DNA of 59,479 bases from an uncultured Succinivibrionaceae bacterium (lineage in GTDB: Bacteria; Pseudomonadota; Gammaproteobacteria; Enterobacterales; Succinivibrionaceae), in assembly GCA_944389835.1 (NCBI GenBank), contig CALXNU010000004.1, forward strand, positions 1-59,479, given 5' to 3'. The notes under the pieces are model-generated. The model ran no database searches. It had not been told where the DNA came from and saw only the letters and a program-made list of their open reading frames with translations. Both the position numbers and the translations under genes were made by a program. How positions within the stretch are numbered: position 1 is the first letter of the stretch; every line of letters starts with the position of its first letter. Below, piece after piece: positions 7,943 through 17,336 of this stretch.

Positions 7943-9742
7943 TTAGGCTGTTTGTTTAGAGCTCTCACCTAAACACCTTAAATATTCTTCAACATTTAAG
8001 TATTGAATATTATCGACCTGTTTAGTTTCACCTCGGTATAAAACAAACTTGCCTAAAATAGATCCAAATCGATGCTCTGTAGCTTGGCATTTGTTTTTAT
8101 CAATTAAATGCCGAAATTGCATTGGGACAATTTTATCACTATGCTTAATCTCAAAAATTTTGCAGGTACCAGCATTAGGGTCGAAGCATACCATATCAAA
8201 TTCACCTACTGGAAATTGCAATATAAAAACTTGATGCTTTGGATTTGCTAATTTAGTTTCTAGCAATACAAGATCTTCTAACATTCTGCCGCGAATTTCA
8301 CTTAAAATACGCTCTTCAACGCTTTTACGCTCTAAAAAGGATAAAGAGCTAAACCTTTCATCAAGCAATAAACTATAGATCAGAGCCTTAGCTTGAGCAT
8401 AACGCAAACCCGGTTGTGAAATTAAAGTGCGTGATGATTTTTTACTGACATCAGGTAAAAACAAAATATCTATATCACAAGTCAAATCAAGTAAATCCAA
8501 ATATTCTTTAATTTCCAGCGCATGGGTATTATTTATATGGACTTGTTGTTCTTCTTTATTAAGGATCTCGAGTAATTTCTTAATATTTTGGGTTACTAAA
8601 GGTACATTGACACGATCTAGAATATCGTTTGGATGGTTTTTATCTTTGCGTAAATTATTAGCAGAGATCCCTAAATCGTGAGATTTAAAATTACGTGTTA
8701 AAACATCAAGTGTAAAGCGGTGATTAATATCTTCAACAACTCTATTAACTGCATTTGTTAGCTCATTTTTTTCATATAAATCTCTTAAATTGCGAAAATG
8801 ATCTCCATATTGATAGCAGCGTAATGAATGCTGAATATTACGAGCTATAGCAGTATCTACGTATTCGTCTGCATTTTTCTTATCAGAAAAAGGAGAGTGC
8901 TCATTATAGTTAAGTCCACTCATACTCATAGTTCCGCCATAGCGGATGTATGCGTCTATATCATGAATACCAAGCACATTTTCAAACTCGCGATAAGGTA
9001 TAAAAGTGGTATGAATCAAAATGCAGCGGTCATAAAGTTGCTCATCTTCAGTAAACATAAAGCCTAGAGAATCGGTTCCTGATAAAACTATTTTCATGCC
9101 ACAGGAGGCAAAAATATCAGAAAAAAGTGCAGAACCTTCAATAAAATCATCCATTAAAGTAACTTCATCTAAAAAAACGTATTTTATACCTTGTCTTTTT
9201 AAGATTTTTAAATCGTGATTTACATCAGCAAGTGTATTTTTAGAGGTAACTTGCAAGAAGGCTGAGCTTGATAAATCTTTGTGCGTCATCTCTGAGATGA
9301 TTTGGCGAATGATGGTAGTTTTTCCAGTACGACGCAATCCGTAAAGAATTAAAACCTTATCATTAAAATCACCGTAAATATAATCATGAACTTTGAAGAA
9401 GCACTCGCGCTTTTTGTAAGATTTAACAGGATTGGCAAATGAGATTAAATCCTCATCTTTGAGAATGTTCGTGATAAAGGATTCCTCTTGAAGATGAGTT
9501 ATGGATTTTACTGTCAAATTTTTGAGCTCCTTTTCAAGTTCTTTGCGAAGATCAATTTTAGTTTTTAAAGTTTCAAGCTCTTGATGTGCAATAAATTTTT
9601 CTTTGCGCTGGTTATTTTCTTTATAGCGATAATAAAAATAAGTGTGACCTTTGATGTTTTTTTTAGTTATGGAGCCCTGGGGTAATGAGGCAAGCTCATT
9701 TTTTAGGGTTGTTATACGGTTTTGAAGTTCAGAAGCATCCAT
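7943..9742 (-). CDS. AAA+ ATPase of the AAA_14/DUF4143 type with C-terminal nuclease-like domain
   Basis: A 599-residue protein. Residues 1-75 resemble a small DUF6788-like N-terminal module (SLPQGSITKK...GHTYFYYRY) followed by a charged helix. Residues 130-150 hold Walker A (GLRRTGKTT, Lys141) and about 190 holds Walker B (YVFLDEVTL). The C-terminal part carries GEFDMVCFD...FEIKHSD (about 535-560), the D...ExK pattern of PD-(D/E)xK-like folds seen in DUF4143 and archaeal-type ATPases. These families are widespread, patchily distributed and poorly characterised; some are linked to toxin-antitoxin or defence loci. It stands alone next to a tRNA gene with long AT-rich flanks, which suggests acquired DNA. 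The actual role is unknown. Confidence 0.8.
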   Translation of the reverse strand: MDASELQNRITTLKNELASLPQGSITKKNIKGHTYFYYRYKENNQRKEKFIAHQELETLKTKIDLRKELEKELKNLTVKSITHLQEESFITNILKDEDLISFANPVKSYKKRECFFKVHDYIYGDFNDKVLILYGLRRTGKTTIIRQIISEMTHKDLSSSAFLQVTSKNTLADVNHDLKILKRQGIKYVFLDEVTLMDDFIEGSALFSDIFASCGMKIVLSGTDSLGFMFTEDEQLYDRCILIHTTFIPYREFENVLGIHDIDAYIRYGGTMSMSGLNYNEHSPFSDKKNADEYVDTAIARNIQHSLRCYQYGDHFRNLRDLYEKNELTNAVNRVVEDINHRFTLDVLTRNFKSHDLGISANNLRKDKNHPNDILDRVNVPLVTQNIKKLLEILNKEEQQVHINNTHALEIKEYLDLLDLTCDIDILFLPDVSKKSSRTLISQPGLRYAQAKALIYSLLLDERFSSLSFLERKSVEERILSEIRGRMLEDLVLLETKLANPKHQVFILQFPVGEFDMVCFDPNAGTCKIFEIKHSDKIVPMQFRHLIDKNKCQATEHRFGSILGKFVLYRGETKQVDNIQYLNVEEYLRCLGESSKQTA

Positions 9743-10069
9743 AATTCAACCTCTGTATAATCTTTTATATAAGTAATTATACCCAGATAATTTAAAAAGG
9801 GTATAAAGGGTATAAGCTTATATAGTGTATTAGTGTTTTATGTAAAGGTGAGTTTTTTTTAAAGATGATAATTTTATGCAAGTGTTTTTAAAAGTTAGGT
9901 ATTACTATCTTTTTTAAAACAGCAAGTTAACGACACTTTTAAAAACTTTAGGTTTAAAAAAAAATTTATTTATGTTTTATAAATTGTTTTTAAAAATTAT
10001 AATGTAATGGTTAGGGGTGCGTTTTACGTATCAATATTATAAGAAAGAATAAAAGAAGGGACTTTAGCT
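9743..10069. promoter_or_regulatory. Divergent intergenic region upstream of ompA
   Basis: A 327-bp AT-rich region between the ATPase gene (minus) and ompA (plus). A perfect -10 hexamer TATAAT at 9998-10003 lies about 70 bp before the ompA start, but I see no good -35 box at 16-18 bp. An AAGAAGGGA ribosome-binding site precedes the ompA ATG. The implied long 5' leader is typical of ompA mRNAs. Poly-A and poly-T tracts at 9840-9965 may be bent DNA. Confidence 0.5.
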
Positions 10070-11128
10070 ATGAAGAGAACTTTACTTGCACTATCTGTGG
10101 CCGTAGGTTTAGCTTCAATTTCTGCAGCATCCTATGCCGCCTTGCCTGGAACTTGGGATATAGGTTTACGCGGTGGTTGGGCTCATACCAACTTTGATTC
10201 TAATCAATATGTTACCGATGACGATGATAATGGTTTTGGTCTCGGTCTTAATGTCGGTTATAACTTTACCTCTTGGTTTGGCTTAGAGTTAGGTTATAAC
10301 TATTTTGATGGTTTCTCAACTAAGGGCAAAGAAGGCACTGAGATCGGCTCTGCTGATTATACCTTCCACGGCCCAGAACTTGCCTTACGCTTTGCAATTC
10401 CGCTTGATGATAAGGGCAGTGATGTTTATTTACGTGCCGGTGGCATGTACGTTATTGCTGATAATGATGATGTTGGCGGTAATGAGACTAATTTATCTCC
10501 ATTTGCAGGTGTTGGTGTTAAATACAACTTCACTAAGAGCTTCTCTGCTCGTTTAGGCTATGACTATTACTTTGATGTCTATGACGAGGATTGTGAGGCT
10601 TATAACGGTGTAGATACTGATATTGGCTTCTTATATTTAGGCTTTGCTTATACCTTTGGTGGTGAGCCTGATCCAGTACCAGTTGCAGAGCCTGCACCAC
10701 AACCACAGCATGTCAATGAGACTTTCTCATTAGAGGCTGGTGCTTTATTCCCATTTGATGGCTCTAATTTAACTGATGAAGGTAATAAGGCTGTTTCCGA
10801 TGTAGTAGCTGAAGTTCAAGCTAAGAATGTAACTAATGCTACTTATACCGTAAAGGGCTATACCGACAGATTAGGTGCTGAAGCTTACAATCAGAAGTTA
10901 TCTGCAAAGCGTGCTGATACCGTTGCTAATGCTTTAATTACCTCAGGTGTCCCACAAGATGCTATTGTTTCAGTAGAAGGTTTAGGTGAGGCTAATCCTG
11001 TAACTGGAACTTCATGCGATGGACTTAAAGGTAATGATCTCAAGCAATGCTTAGCCCCAGATCGTCGTGTAGAGATCTCAGTAGAGGGTGATATTGTTGT
11101 AGAGCAAGCTCCAGCTCAAGCAATCTAG
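10070..11128 (+). CDS. ompA: OmpA-family outer membrane porin/anchor protein
   Basis: A 352-residue protein. The Sec signal peptide (about residues 1-23, ending SAASYA) is followed by an eight-strand beta-barrel domain with alternating aromatic strands (for example GLGLNVGYNF and FFDVY-type ends) to about residue 200. A Pro-rich hinge (PDPVPVAEPAPQPQ) leads to a C-terminal OmpA domain that contacts peptidoglycan: YTVKGYTDRLGAEAYNQKLS, then KRADTVANAL, and the final RRVEISVEG. A Cys pair in the C-terminal domain (SCDGLKG...QCL) matches the disulfide in E. coli OmpA. It has its own promoter region and terminator. Expected roles are envelope stability and slow porin activity. Confidence 0.92.
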   Translation: MKRTLLALSVAVGLASISAASYAALPGTWDIGLRGGWAHTNFDSNQYVTDDDDNGFGLGLNVGYNFTSWFGLELGYNYFDGFSTKGKEGTEIGSADYTFHGPELALRFAIPLDDKGSDVYLRAGGMYVIADNDDVGGNETNLSPFAGVGVKYNFTKSFSARLGYDYYFDVYDEDCEAYNGVDTDIGFLYLGFAYTFGGEPDPVPVAEPAPQPQHVNETFSLEAGALFPFDGSNLTDEGNKAVSDVVAEVQAKNVTNATYTVKGYTDRLGAEAYNQKLSAKRADTVANALITSGVPQDAIVSVEGLGEANPVTGTSCDGLKGNDLKQCLAPDRRVEISVEGDIVVEQAPAQAI

Positions 11129-11151
11129 AATTAGTTAAGTAAAACTAAAAG

Positions 11152-11180
11152 ACAACCTCAAGGAAATTTTGAGGTTGTTT
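11152..11180 (+). terminator. Rho-independent terminator of ompA
   Basis: The 10-bp stem ACAACCTCAA/TTGAGGTTGT encloses a 7-nt loop and ends in a short T run, 23 bp after the ompA stop codon. Confidence 0.8.
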
Positions 11181-11188
11181 GGTAAAAG

Positions 11189-11215
11189 AAAAATCCCCAA
11201 ATTTTGGGGATTTTT
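11189..11215. terminator. Bidirectional terminator between ompA and the COG0523 GTPase gene
   Basis: Near-perfect inverted repeat AAAAATCCCCAAA/TTTGGGGATTTTT with A and T runs on both sides. It lies 7 bp beyond the minus-strand GTPase stop codon and just after the ompA hairpin, so it can serve both convergent transcripts. Confidence 0.85.
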
Positions 11216-11221
11216 AAATTC

Positions 11222-12370
11222 TTATTTAGGCTTATTGCTACTTTCGTCAATATCAGCTGCATTAATTATCTCTTGATAATATTTTATTGCAGCCTCATCT
11301 GGATGCTCTAAAGCTTGAGTAAAAATATGTCTTATTTGCTCAAGAACAGTAGCTCTTACAATAAAGACCAATTTTGATTCTTTTTTACCTTCTGGCCATT
11401 GAGGTAGCTCAGATAAAGGATAGAGATTACCTTGTACACCATGCACAATTACAGGATTCTCTTGTCCTTCAAGATTTAAAATACCTTTAATTCTTAAGAT
11501 AGAGTCACCGTATTGTTCTTGGGTGATGGCAATAGCTGAAAGCAGAGCAATTGGAGGTAGTGGTTTTTCTACCACTAAAGAGAAGCTTTCAATATTGGAG
11601 TGAGCAATAATCTTCGGTTTTGCAAAGCCTAAAGTATTGTCTACCTGGGCAGGTCTTATAGGAGAGGCAAGAGAGTTATCATTAAAAGTTAACCAAGATG
11701 ACACCATATTTTGATTACGACTGTCTCCATCTTTATAAGGTCCAATCTCAGAAATAATTGAAGGATTAATCTGGCCTTTTAAGACAGGGAAAATCTTTGC
11801 TGAATGGTTAATTTTTCTTGAAACTTCTTCGATAGCATCAATTTCATCACTATCTATAAGATCGGTTTTGGAGATCAAGATTAAATCAGCTAAAGCAATT
11901 TGTTTTACAGCTTCATACTGATTTTTTAATTGCTCTCGGATATGTTGACCATCAAGAATAGTGATAGTGCCTGCAAAATTAAAATGGGAGTAGACGAAAT
12001 CGTCATTATTTAAAGTTGTGATCACTCCTGAAGGATCTGCAAGACCGGTGGTTTCAATTAAAACGCGTTTAAATTTTGGAATAGTGCCTTTAACGGCTCT
12101 TACGAAGTTCTGTACTAAAGCGTCAATAAGTTCGCCTTGTAAGCTACAGCAAATGCAACCTGATCCTAAAAGGACTACGGTATCATCTACAGCCTGCACT
12201 AATTCGTGATCAAGGCCAACATCACCAAATTCATTGATTAAAACTAAGGTGTCTTTAAATTCCTCAGTATTAACCCAGTGATTTAAGAGGGTAGTTTTAC
12301 CACTACCTAAAAAACCAGTTACGATATAAACTGGAATTGTTTCAAAATTGTTGGAAGTAGTATCTGACAA
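11222..12370 (-). CDS. COG0523/CobW-family metal-chaperone GTPase
   Basis: G3E-class P-loop GTPase with the Walker A motif TGFLGSGKTTLLNHW near the N-terminus, the CxCC metal-binding motif (SGCICCSLQGEL), the ETTGLADPS segment and the SKTDLID guanine-specificity motif. A CobW C-terminal domain occupies the last 100 residues. Members of this family (YjiA, ZNG1, YeiR) bind zinc or other metals and hand them to client enzymes. No client is visible here. A TTG at 12385 gives a longer frame overlapping the upstream gene by 14 bp. I prefer the TTG at 12370, which has GGAG nine bases upstream; no ATG is available before the P-loop. The gene is coupled to the hydrolase upstream. Confidence 0.85.
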   Translation of the reverse strand: MSDTTSNNFETIPVYIVTGFLGSGKTTLLNHWVNTEEFKDTLVLINEFGDVGLDHELVQAVDDTVVLLGSGCICCSLQGELIDALVQNFVRAVKGTIPKFKRVLIETTGLADPSGVITTLNNDDFVYSHFNFAGTITILDGQHIREQLKNQYEAVKQIALADLILISKTDLIDSDEIDAIEEVSRKINHSAKIFPVLKGQINPSIISEIGPYKDGDSRNQNMVSSWLTFNDNSLASPIRPAQVDNTLGFAKPKIIAHSNIESFSLVVEKPLPPIALLSAIAITQEQYGDSILRIKGILNLEGQENPVIVHGVQGNLYPLSELPQWPEGKKESKLVFIVRATVLEQIRHIFTQALEHPDEAAIKYYQEIINAADIDESSNKPK

Positions 12371-12371
12371 T

Positions 12372-13343
12372 TTAATTTGCTCCAAATACTAAAAAATCAA
12401 GGGCTTTGTTTAATGCTACCTGGCGGTAGGCATCATCCTCGTTTAAAAGATCATGATACGCGTGTGGAATGGATATTACCACAGGTGGAATAATGTCTTT
12501 TTCATGCTTGCGCATAAAGTTTATGCAGTGAGCAGTACTTACTACCTGATCATCTCCTGCGCATATACATAATACAGGCGTTGTAAAATCAAAATTGCTC
12601 TTCATCAACTCTTCTTGCTTTCTTGTAGCTTCGCTTACAAAACTAAAAGTAGGCCCGCCTAAAGCAAGCTCTGGGTGTTGTTGATAGTAAAGATGATATC
12701 TTTCATAACGAAATTGATCGTGACTGTGAATATTATCTTTAAATTCTACTTTTTTATACTCTTTGCCATGAGAGGTATATGCGGTGTTAAAAAGAGGCAT
12801 TTTACCCAAACTGTGGACAAAGGTTTTTAAAACTGAATCAGGTACTTTTACATATGGCCATAAATATGGAGCAAGTAAGGCAAGTTTCTTAGGTTTTAAA
12901 GGTGCATTTTTAAGGTAATCTAAGCAAATTAAACCACCTAAGGAAAAACCCATCATTACAAATTCAGTAACGCCAAGTGTCTCAAGCATAAAAGAGACAT
13001 CTTCAGTGTAGTCTTCAAAGCGCGTTAAATGACATTTAGGTGAGTTTTTTATAAGTCTTGTAGAAGATCCCTGTCCTCTTACAAATAAGACTAAAACTCG
13101 AATTGAACGGCGCTTTAGGTTATATAAAAGCTCGGCATATTTATGTTCAATTTCCGCTCGTCCAGGAATAATTACGAGAGTCATTTTAGGCTTTTTAGGC
13201 CCTTTTAACTCAACGGCAGAGAGAGTTATATTTTCATCACGCTTAATTTTATGAAAGATGAGATCGTTTTGATAAAACCCTTCAATCGCATCTATATCTT
13301 TAGCGTAGTCAGTTACAGTTGAGAGCGTAAATTTATAAGCCAT
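12372..13343 (-). CDS. Alpha/beta hydrolase, lysophospholipase (PldB)-like
   Basis: A 323-residue cytoplasmic alpha/beta hydrolase. The nucleophile elbow is GFSLGG with Ser134. The likely acid is Asp in CAGDDQVVS (about 275) and the base is His in HAYHDLL (about 298). The oxyanion segment VIIPGRAEIEHKYAEL and LFVRGQGSSTRL are typical of the PldB/monoglyceride-lipase group. No signal peptide is seen. It starts after a strong AAAGGAG site. The COG0523 GTPase gene follows at once, so the two are an operon, but no biochemical link is apparent. Substrate specificity cannot be read from the sequence. Confidence 0.8.
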   Translation of the reverse strand: MAYKFTLSTVTDYAKDIDAIEGFYQNDLIFHKIKRDENITLSAVELKGPKKPKMTLVIIPGRAEIEHKYAELLYNLKRRSIRVLVLFVRGQGSSTRLIKNSPKCHLTRFEDYTEDVSFMLETLGVTEFVMMGFSLGGLICLDYLKNAPLKPKKLALLAPYLWPYVKVPDSVLKTFVHSLGKMPLFNTAYTSHGKEYKKVEFKDNIHSHDQFRYERYHLYYQQHPELALGGPTFSFVSEATRKQEELMKSNFDFTTPVLCICAGDDQVVSTAHCINFMRKHEKDIIPPVVISIPHAYHDLLNEDDAYRQVALNKALDFLVFGAN

Positions 13344-13380
13344 ATGTCGCTCCTTTTTATGCTGTAACTAAGCTTATATC

Positions 13381-15588
13381 TTAGCGTCGGCGGAAGATCT
13401 TAAGCACATTAGGTACCGCCTTAATGCGGCGCATAACACCGGCTAAATGTAGGCGATCCCTGACAGTTACAGTTAGGTTAATAATATAAGTTGATTCATC
13501 TTTAATATCAGAATTGATAGATTCAATTCTAGAACCGGCAACGTCTACAGCGTTTGAGATTTCGCTTAAGATACCTTGGCGGTTTTCAAGTTCTATTCTA
13601 AGCCCAGTTTGAAATTCAAGGTTTGCGGTAACTTGCAAATCCCACTCAACGTTTAAGAATTTGTCAGCATCTTTAACTTTATCGCGTACATTTGAGCAAT
13701 TGTAATTATGAATGACAAGACCTTTACCAGGTGAAACGTGGGCAATAATATGATCGCCTGGAATTGGTAAGCAACATTGAGCAAAGGTATAAGGCAAACC
13801 GCCGGTGCCGGTGATGGGTAAGCCTTCCTCTTCTGGGACATTTAAATCTGTTTGTAATTTCTTAGCAACAATTACGGTCATGATATTACCAAGGGCAATA
13901 TCTACTAAAAGTGCACTTAAATCAGGCTCTTTAAATTCTTTTAAAATCGCGTTAATGGTTTCTTTTGGAATAGTATCTAATCTTACACCGCCTTTTAAGG
14001 CATTTTGTAAGAGACGACGACCAATAAGTACACACTCTTGAGTACGCAGGCTCTTTAGATATTGCCTAATCTTAGAACGTGCCCTTGAGGTTACAGCAGA
14101 GGAGAGCCATAAGGCACTAGGTTGAGCATGAGGTGAGGTGATAATTTCTACGGATTGTCCGCTTTCAAGAGGTCTTGAAAGAGGGAAAATCCTGTGGTTT
14201 ACACGGGCACCGATACAATGCTCACCAATTTCAGTATGCACGGCATAGGCAAAATCAACCGGGGTGGCTCCAGCTGGTAGATCGTAAATCTTACCTTCAG
14301 GAGTGAAAACATAAATCGCATCCGGGAAGAGATCTGTTTTAACCCCTTCAATGAATTCCATGGAGCTACCTGCACTTTGCTGAAGATCTATAAGGTTTTT
14401 GATCCAGCGTTGGGCATTTCTTTGTGCTGTTGTGGAGGTAGGCTCTGAACCATTCTCTTTATAAGACCAATGTGCAGCAACACCACGGGCTGACATTTGA
14501 TCCATAAATTCGGTTCTAATTTGAATTTCAATGGGTACCCCGTGAGGTCCTACAAGTGAGGTATGTAGTGATTGATAGCCATTGATTTTTGGAATTGCAA
14601 TATAGTCTTTAAAGGTTCCAGGGCGCGGTTTAAAAAGATTATGCATTTGCCCTAAAACGCGATAACAGGTATCAACGTCTTTTAAGATAATTCTAAAGGC
14701 ATAAACATCCATAATTTCGCGAAATTGCAATTCTTTATTAACCATTTTTTTATAAATGGAATAAATTCTTTTTTCGCGACCTAAAACACGACCTTCGATA
14801 CCAACTTCTTTAAGACGCCTTTTAATAGCTTCTAAAATTGAATTAACTATTTCTTTGCGATTGTTTCGAGCTTTAGTGACAGCAGCTTTTAAAACGCGAT
14901 AACGCATTGGGTATAAAGCGGCAATGCCTAATTCTTCAAGCTCGGTTTTGATTTCAGAAATACCAAGACGATTGGCAATAGGAGCGAAAACATCTAAAGT
15001 TTCACGAGCAATACGCTTTCTTTTATCTGGGCGTAAGTTTCCGATAGTTCGCATATTATGGGTTCTATCGGCAAGCTTAATTAAAATTACACGAATATCT
15101 CGGGTCATCGCCAAGATCATTTTACGAAAGTTTTCAGCTTGAGCTTCACGATAATCATGGAAACGTAATTTATCAAGTTTGGTAACACCATCTACAAGAT
15201 CTTTTACTTGTTTTCCAAAAAGCTCTTCAATATCTTTGCCACTAAATTCGGTATCTTCTACTACATCATGAAGGAGAGCGGCTGCAATTGATTCAGTATC
15301 AAGATGCATTTGGGCAATAATCGTAGCAACGGCTATAGGGTGAATAATATAAGGCTCCCCTGAAGCACGTTTTTGCCCACTGTGTGCTTTATCTGCTAAA
15401 ACAAAAGCACGATCAACAACTTCTAGTTGGGAATTTTGTAAGTATCCGGCACAAAGGTCACGTAGTGACCAATAATAGCTAACATTAGGTGAGGCTAAAA
15501 GTTCAGGTGACGGCGCAAGGGTAGCTCCTTGGATTGGTGTTTGATTGTTTTCCTTGGGATCTTCTACCTTAATATCACTTGCGCCCAT
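13381..15588 (-). CDS. spoT: Bifunctional (p)ppGpp synthetase/hydrolase
   Basis: RelA/SpoT homologue of 735 residues. The HD hydrolase domain is intact (LLHDVVEDTEF, His107-Asp108 and Glu111-Asp112). The synthetase domain follows (GREKRIYSIYKKM, about 270; NGYQSLHTSLVGPHG, about 336). After that come a TGS domain (VFTPEGKIYDLPAGATPVDFA), a helical region with a Cys pair, and a C-terminal ACT domain (GLRIELENRQGILSEI). The loop that is RXKD in bifunctional enzymes and EXDD in RelA reads TFKD here (325-328), keeping the Lys-Asp half. The rpoZ-spoT order matches E. coli and supports SpoT. The N-terminus is about 35 residues longer than in E. coli, and AGGAG before this ATG supports the start. 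Confidence 0.95.
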   Translation of the reverse strand: MGASDIKVEDPKENNQTPIQGATLAPSPELLASPNVSYYWSLRDLCAGYLQNSQLEVVDRAFVLADKAHSGQKRASGEPYIIHPIAVATIIAQMHLDTESIAAALLHDVVEDTEFSGKDIEELFGKQVKDLVDGVTKLDKLRFHDYREAQAENFRKMILAMTRDIRVILIKLADRTHNMRTIGNLRPDKRKRIARETLDVFAPIANRLGISEIKTELEELGIAALYPMRYRVLKAAVTKARNNRKEIVNSILEAIKRRLKEVGIEGRVLGREKRIYSIYKKMVNKELQFREIMDVYAFRIILKDVDTCYRVLGQMHNLFKPRPGTFKDYIAIPKINGYQSLHTSLVGPHGVPIEIQIRTEFMDQMSARGVAAHWSYKENGSEPTSTTAQRNAQRWIKNLIDLQQSAGSSMEFIEGVKTDLFPDAIYVFTPEGKIYDLPAGATPVDFAYAVHTEIGEHCIGARVNHRIFPLSRPLESGQSVEIITSPHAQPSALWLSSAVTSRARSKIRQYLKSLRTQECVLIGRRLLQNALKGGVRLDTIPKETINAILKEFKEPDLSALLVDIALGNIMTVIVAKKLQTDLNVPEEEGLPITGTGGLPYTFAQCCLPIPGDHIIAHVSPGKGLVIHNYNCSNVRDKVKDADKFLNVEWDLQVTANLEFQTGLRIELENRQGILSEISNAVDVAGSRIESINSDIKDESTYIINLTVTVRDRLHLAGVMRRIKAVPNVLKIFRRR

Positions 15589-15612
15589 GGTAATTGCTCC
15601 TAGAACATCTAG

Positions 15613-15906
15613 TTAGACCACGTTAAACATTTCAGCACCATCAATTGGAGCGAAATCATTGTCAGCAGGGCGAGCTGAATTATCACGCATATGCTCTTTA
15701 CGATCTTGCTTATCAAGAAATTCCTCAGAAATTAAACCTTCTTCAATTTCTCTTAAAGCAATAACGGTTGGCTTATCATTTTCTTCCTCCACTAAGGGTT
15801 TAGAGCCGTTCATGGAGATTTGGCGTGCGCGACGTGCTGCAATTAGTACTAGATCAAAACGATTGCCAATCTTTGCAACCGCATCTTCGACCGTAACTCT
15901 TGCCAT
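15613..15906 (-). CDS. rpoZ: RNA polymerase omega subunit
   Basis: A 97-residue omega subunit. It begins [20 protein letters not shown] and contains the helix RRARQI and the segment [16 protein letters not shown], both diagnostic. Omega helps fold and hold beta prime and forms one ppGpp site on RNA polymerase, which fits its place just before spoT (24-bp gap). The acidic C-terminal tail is variable in the family. Confidence 0.97.
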   Translation of the reverse strand: MARVTVEDAVAKIGNRFDLVLIAARRARQISMNGSKPLVEEENDKPTVIALREIEEGLISEEFLDKQDRKEHMRDNSARPADNDFAPIDGAEMFNVV

Positions 15907-16011
15907 TTAGGACATCCTCTAAAATATTAATGCAAAAATATTTACTGCAAATGTTTATTATACAGTATCTAAACTTAGATCTTCTAACAAATGCAAAATT
16001 GAAATTCAATT

Positions 16012-16659
16012 TTAATCATCTTGTGCAACATAATCTTGTAAAAGACTATTAATTAGATCTTCATGGATTAGTTGTTGCTGCTCTCGTTTTTGACGATTGG
16101 CTAAAATAATAGAGCGCAAGGCTAAGAGAGCCTCATCAAAATTATCATTGACTATAAGATAGTCATATTCGTCAAAGTGAGAAATTTCGCGTTTGGCTTT
16201 ATCCATGCGTGAGGCAATGACCTCTGCATTATCGCGACCTCTTTTTTCAAGACGACTTTGTAGCTCTTCAAGAGAAGGAGGGAGAATAAAAATACCTTTT
16301 GCATCAGGTGTCTTCTCGCGAATAATTCGTGCGCCTTGCCAATCAATATCTAAAAGCACATCAAAGCCTTCATTAAGCCATTGCTCGACGATCTCTTTTG
16401 AGGTGCCATAGTAATGATCAAAAACTTTAGCATATTCATAAAAAGCATCGCGCTCAATTAGTGCTTCAAATTCTTGATTGGAAATGAAGTGATAGCTTTT
16501 ATCTTGTGTTTCACCAGGTCTCATTTCTCTTGTAGTATGAGAAATGGAAAGCTTAAGGGGCATAGTTGAGGCAAAACGGTTTAAAAGTGCATCAATTAGA
16601 GATGACTTACCAGCTCCACTTGGAGCGGAAACAATGTAAAGACAGCCTTTAGCTTGCAT
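16012..16659 (-). CDS. gmk: Guanylate kinase
   Basis: Converts GMP to GDP with ATP. The 215-residue protein has the P-loop [17 protein letters not shown], the GMP-binding segment [11 protein letters not shown]...YHFIS and the [13 protein letters not shown] motif. Family length is normal. GAGGA stands 6 bp before the ATG. The stop codon of engB lies inside this ribosome-binding region (2-bp gap), indicating translational coupling. It shares the direction of rpoZ and spoT but is separated from rpoZ by 105 bp, room for a separate promoter. Confidence 0.97.
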   Translation of the reverse strand: MQAKGCLYIVSAPSGAGKSSLIDALLNRFASTMPLKLSISHTTREMRPGETQDKSYHFISNQEFEALIERDAFYEYAKVFDHYYGTSKEIVEQWLNEGFDVLLDIDWQGARIIREKTPDAKGIFILPPSLEELQSRLEKRGRDNAEVIASRMDKAKREISHFDEYDYLIVNDNFDEALLALRSIILANRQKREQQQLIHEDLINSLLQDYVAQDD

Positions 16660-16661
16660 GT

Positions 16662-17300
16662 TTATTCCTCATTTTGCTCTTGAGCACTATGGAATTGCTG
16701 ATACCAAGAAGTTAAAACTTGACGAGTCTCTTCAACACCAATTTTTTTAAGTGATGAAAAAGCAATTAAAGTAAAGTTGCCGCCAAACTCTGAAAGCTGA
16801 TATTTAAGCTCACCTATGATTTCTTTACTTTTATTAATGCCAATTTTATCGCATTTAGTTAAAAGCAATAAGCAAGGTAGGTTTGCGGCAATAGACCAAT
16901 CAATAATTAGGCGATCATGATCTTTTAGAGGATGTCTAATATCCATAACAACCACAAGGCCACGTAAAGCCATGCGTTTTTGGAGATATTCTGACATGGA
17001 TTTTTGCCACTCACGTTTCATACTATCTGAAACTTTAGCATAGCCATAGCCTGGTAAATCTACGAGCGTAAAGTCTTTTAGTACTTGAAAGAGATTAATA
17101 AGACGAGTACGACCCGGAGTTTTAGAGGTTTTAGCTAAATTACTTTGATCACAAATAGTATTTAAGGCTGAGGATTTCCCAGCATTAGAGCGTCCTGCAA
17201 AAGCAATTTCGATACCTAAATCTTTAGGTAGACGCGCTAAATCTGGTGATGAGGTAAGAAACCTTGTTTTTCTATAATCAATTGCAGGTAGGTTATCCAT
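16662..17300 (-). CDS. engB: Ribosome biogenesis GTPase EngB (YihA/YsxC)
   Basis: TrmE-Era-EngA-EngB-type GTPase of 212 residues that acts in late assembly of the 50S subunit. Motifs are G1 [13 protein letters not shown]2 [10 protein letters not shown]3 [10 protein letters not shown] and G4 LLTKCDK. The C-terminal helix has the usual length. The start ATG follows AGAGGATC. It is upstream of and coupled to gmk. In E. coli yihA is in the same general chromosomal region, near glnALG. Confidence 0.96.
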   Translation of the reverse strand: MDNLPAIDYRKTRFLTSSPDLARLPKDLGIEIAFAGRSNAGKSSALNTICDQSNLAKTSKTPGRTRLINLFQVLKDFTLVDLPGYGYAKVSDSMKREWQKSMSEYLQKRMALRGLVVVMDIRHPLKDHDRLIIDWSIAANLPCLLLLTKCDKIGINKSKEIIGELKYQLSEFGGNFTLIAFSSLKKIGVEETRQVLTSWYQQFHSAQEQNEE

Positions 17301-17336
17301 TTGATCCTCTAAAAATTAGTTAAAAGAGCGCTTATA

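Noticed and set aside
13653-13841. Small open frames inside spoT, glnA, feoB and other genes on either strand
   Set aside because: They overlap well-supported genes fully, have no ribosome-binding sites or recognisable motifs, and are frame shadows.
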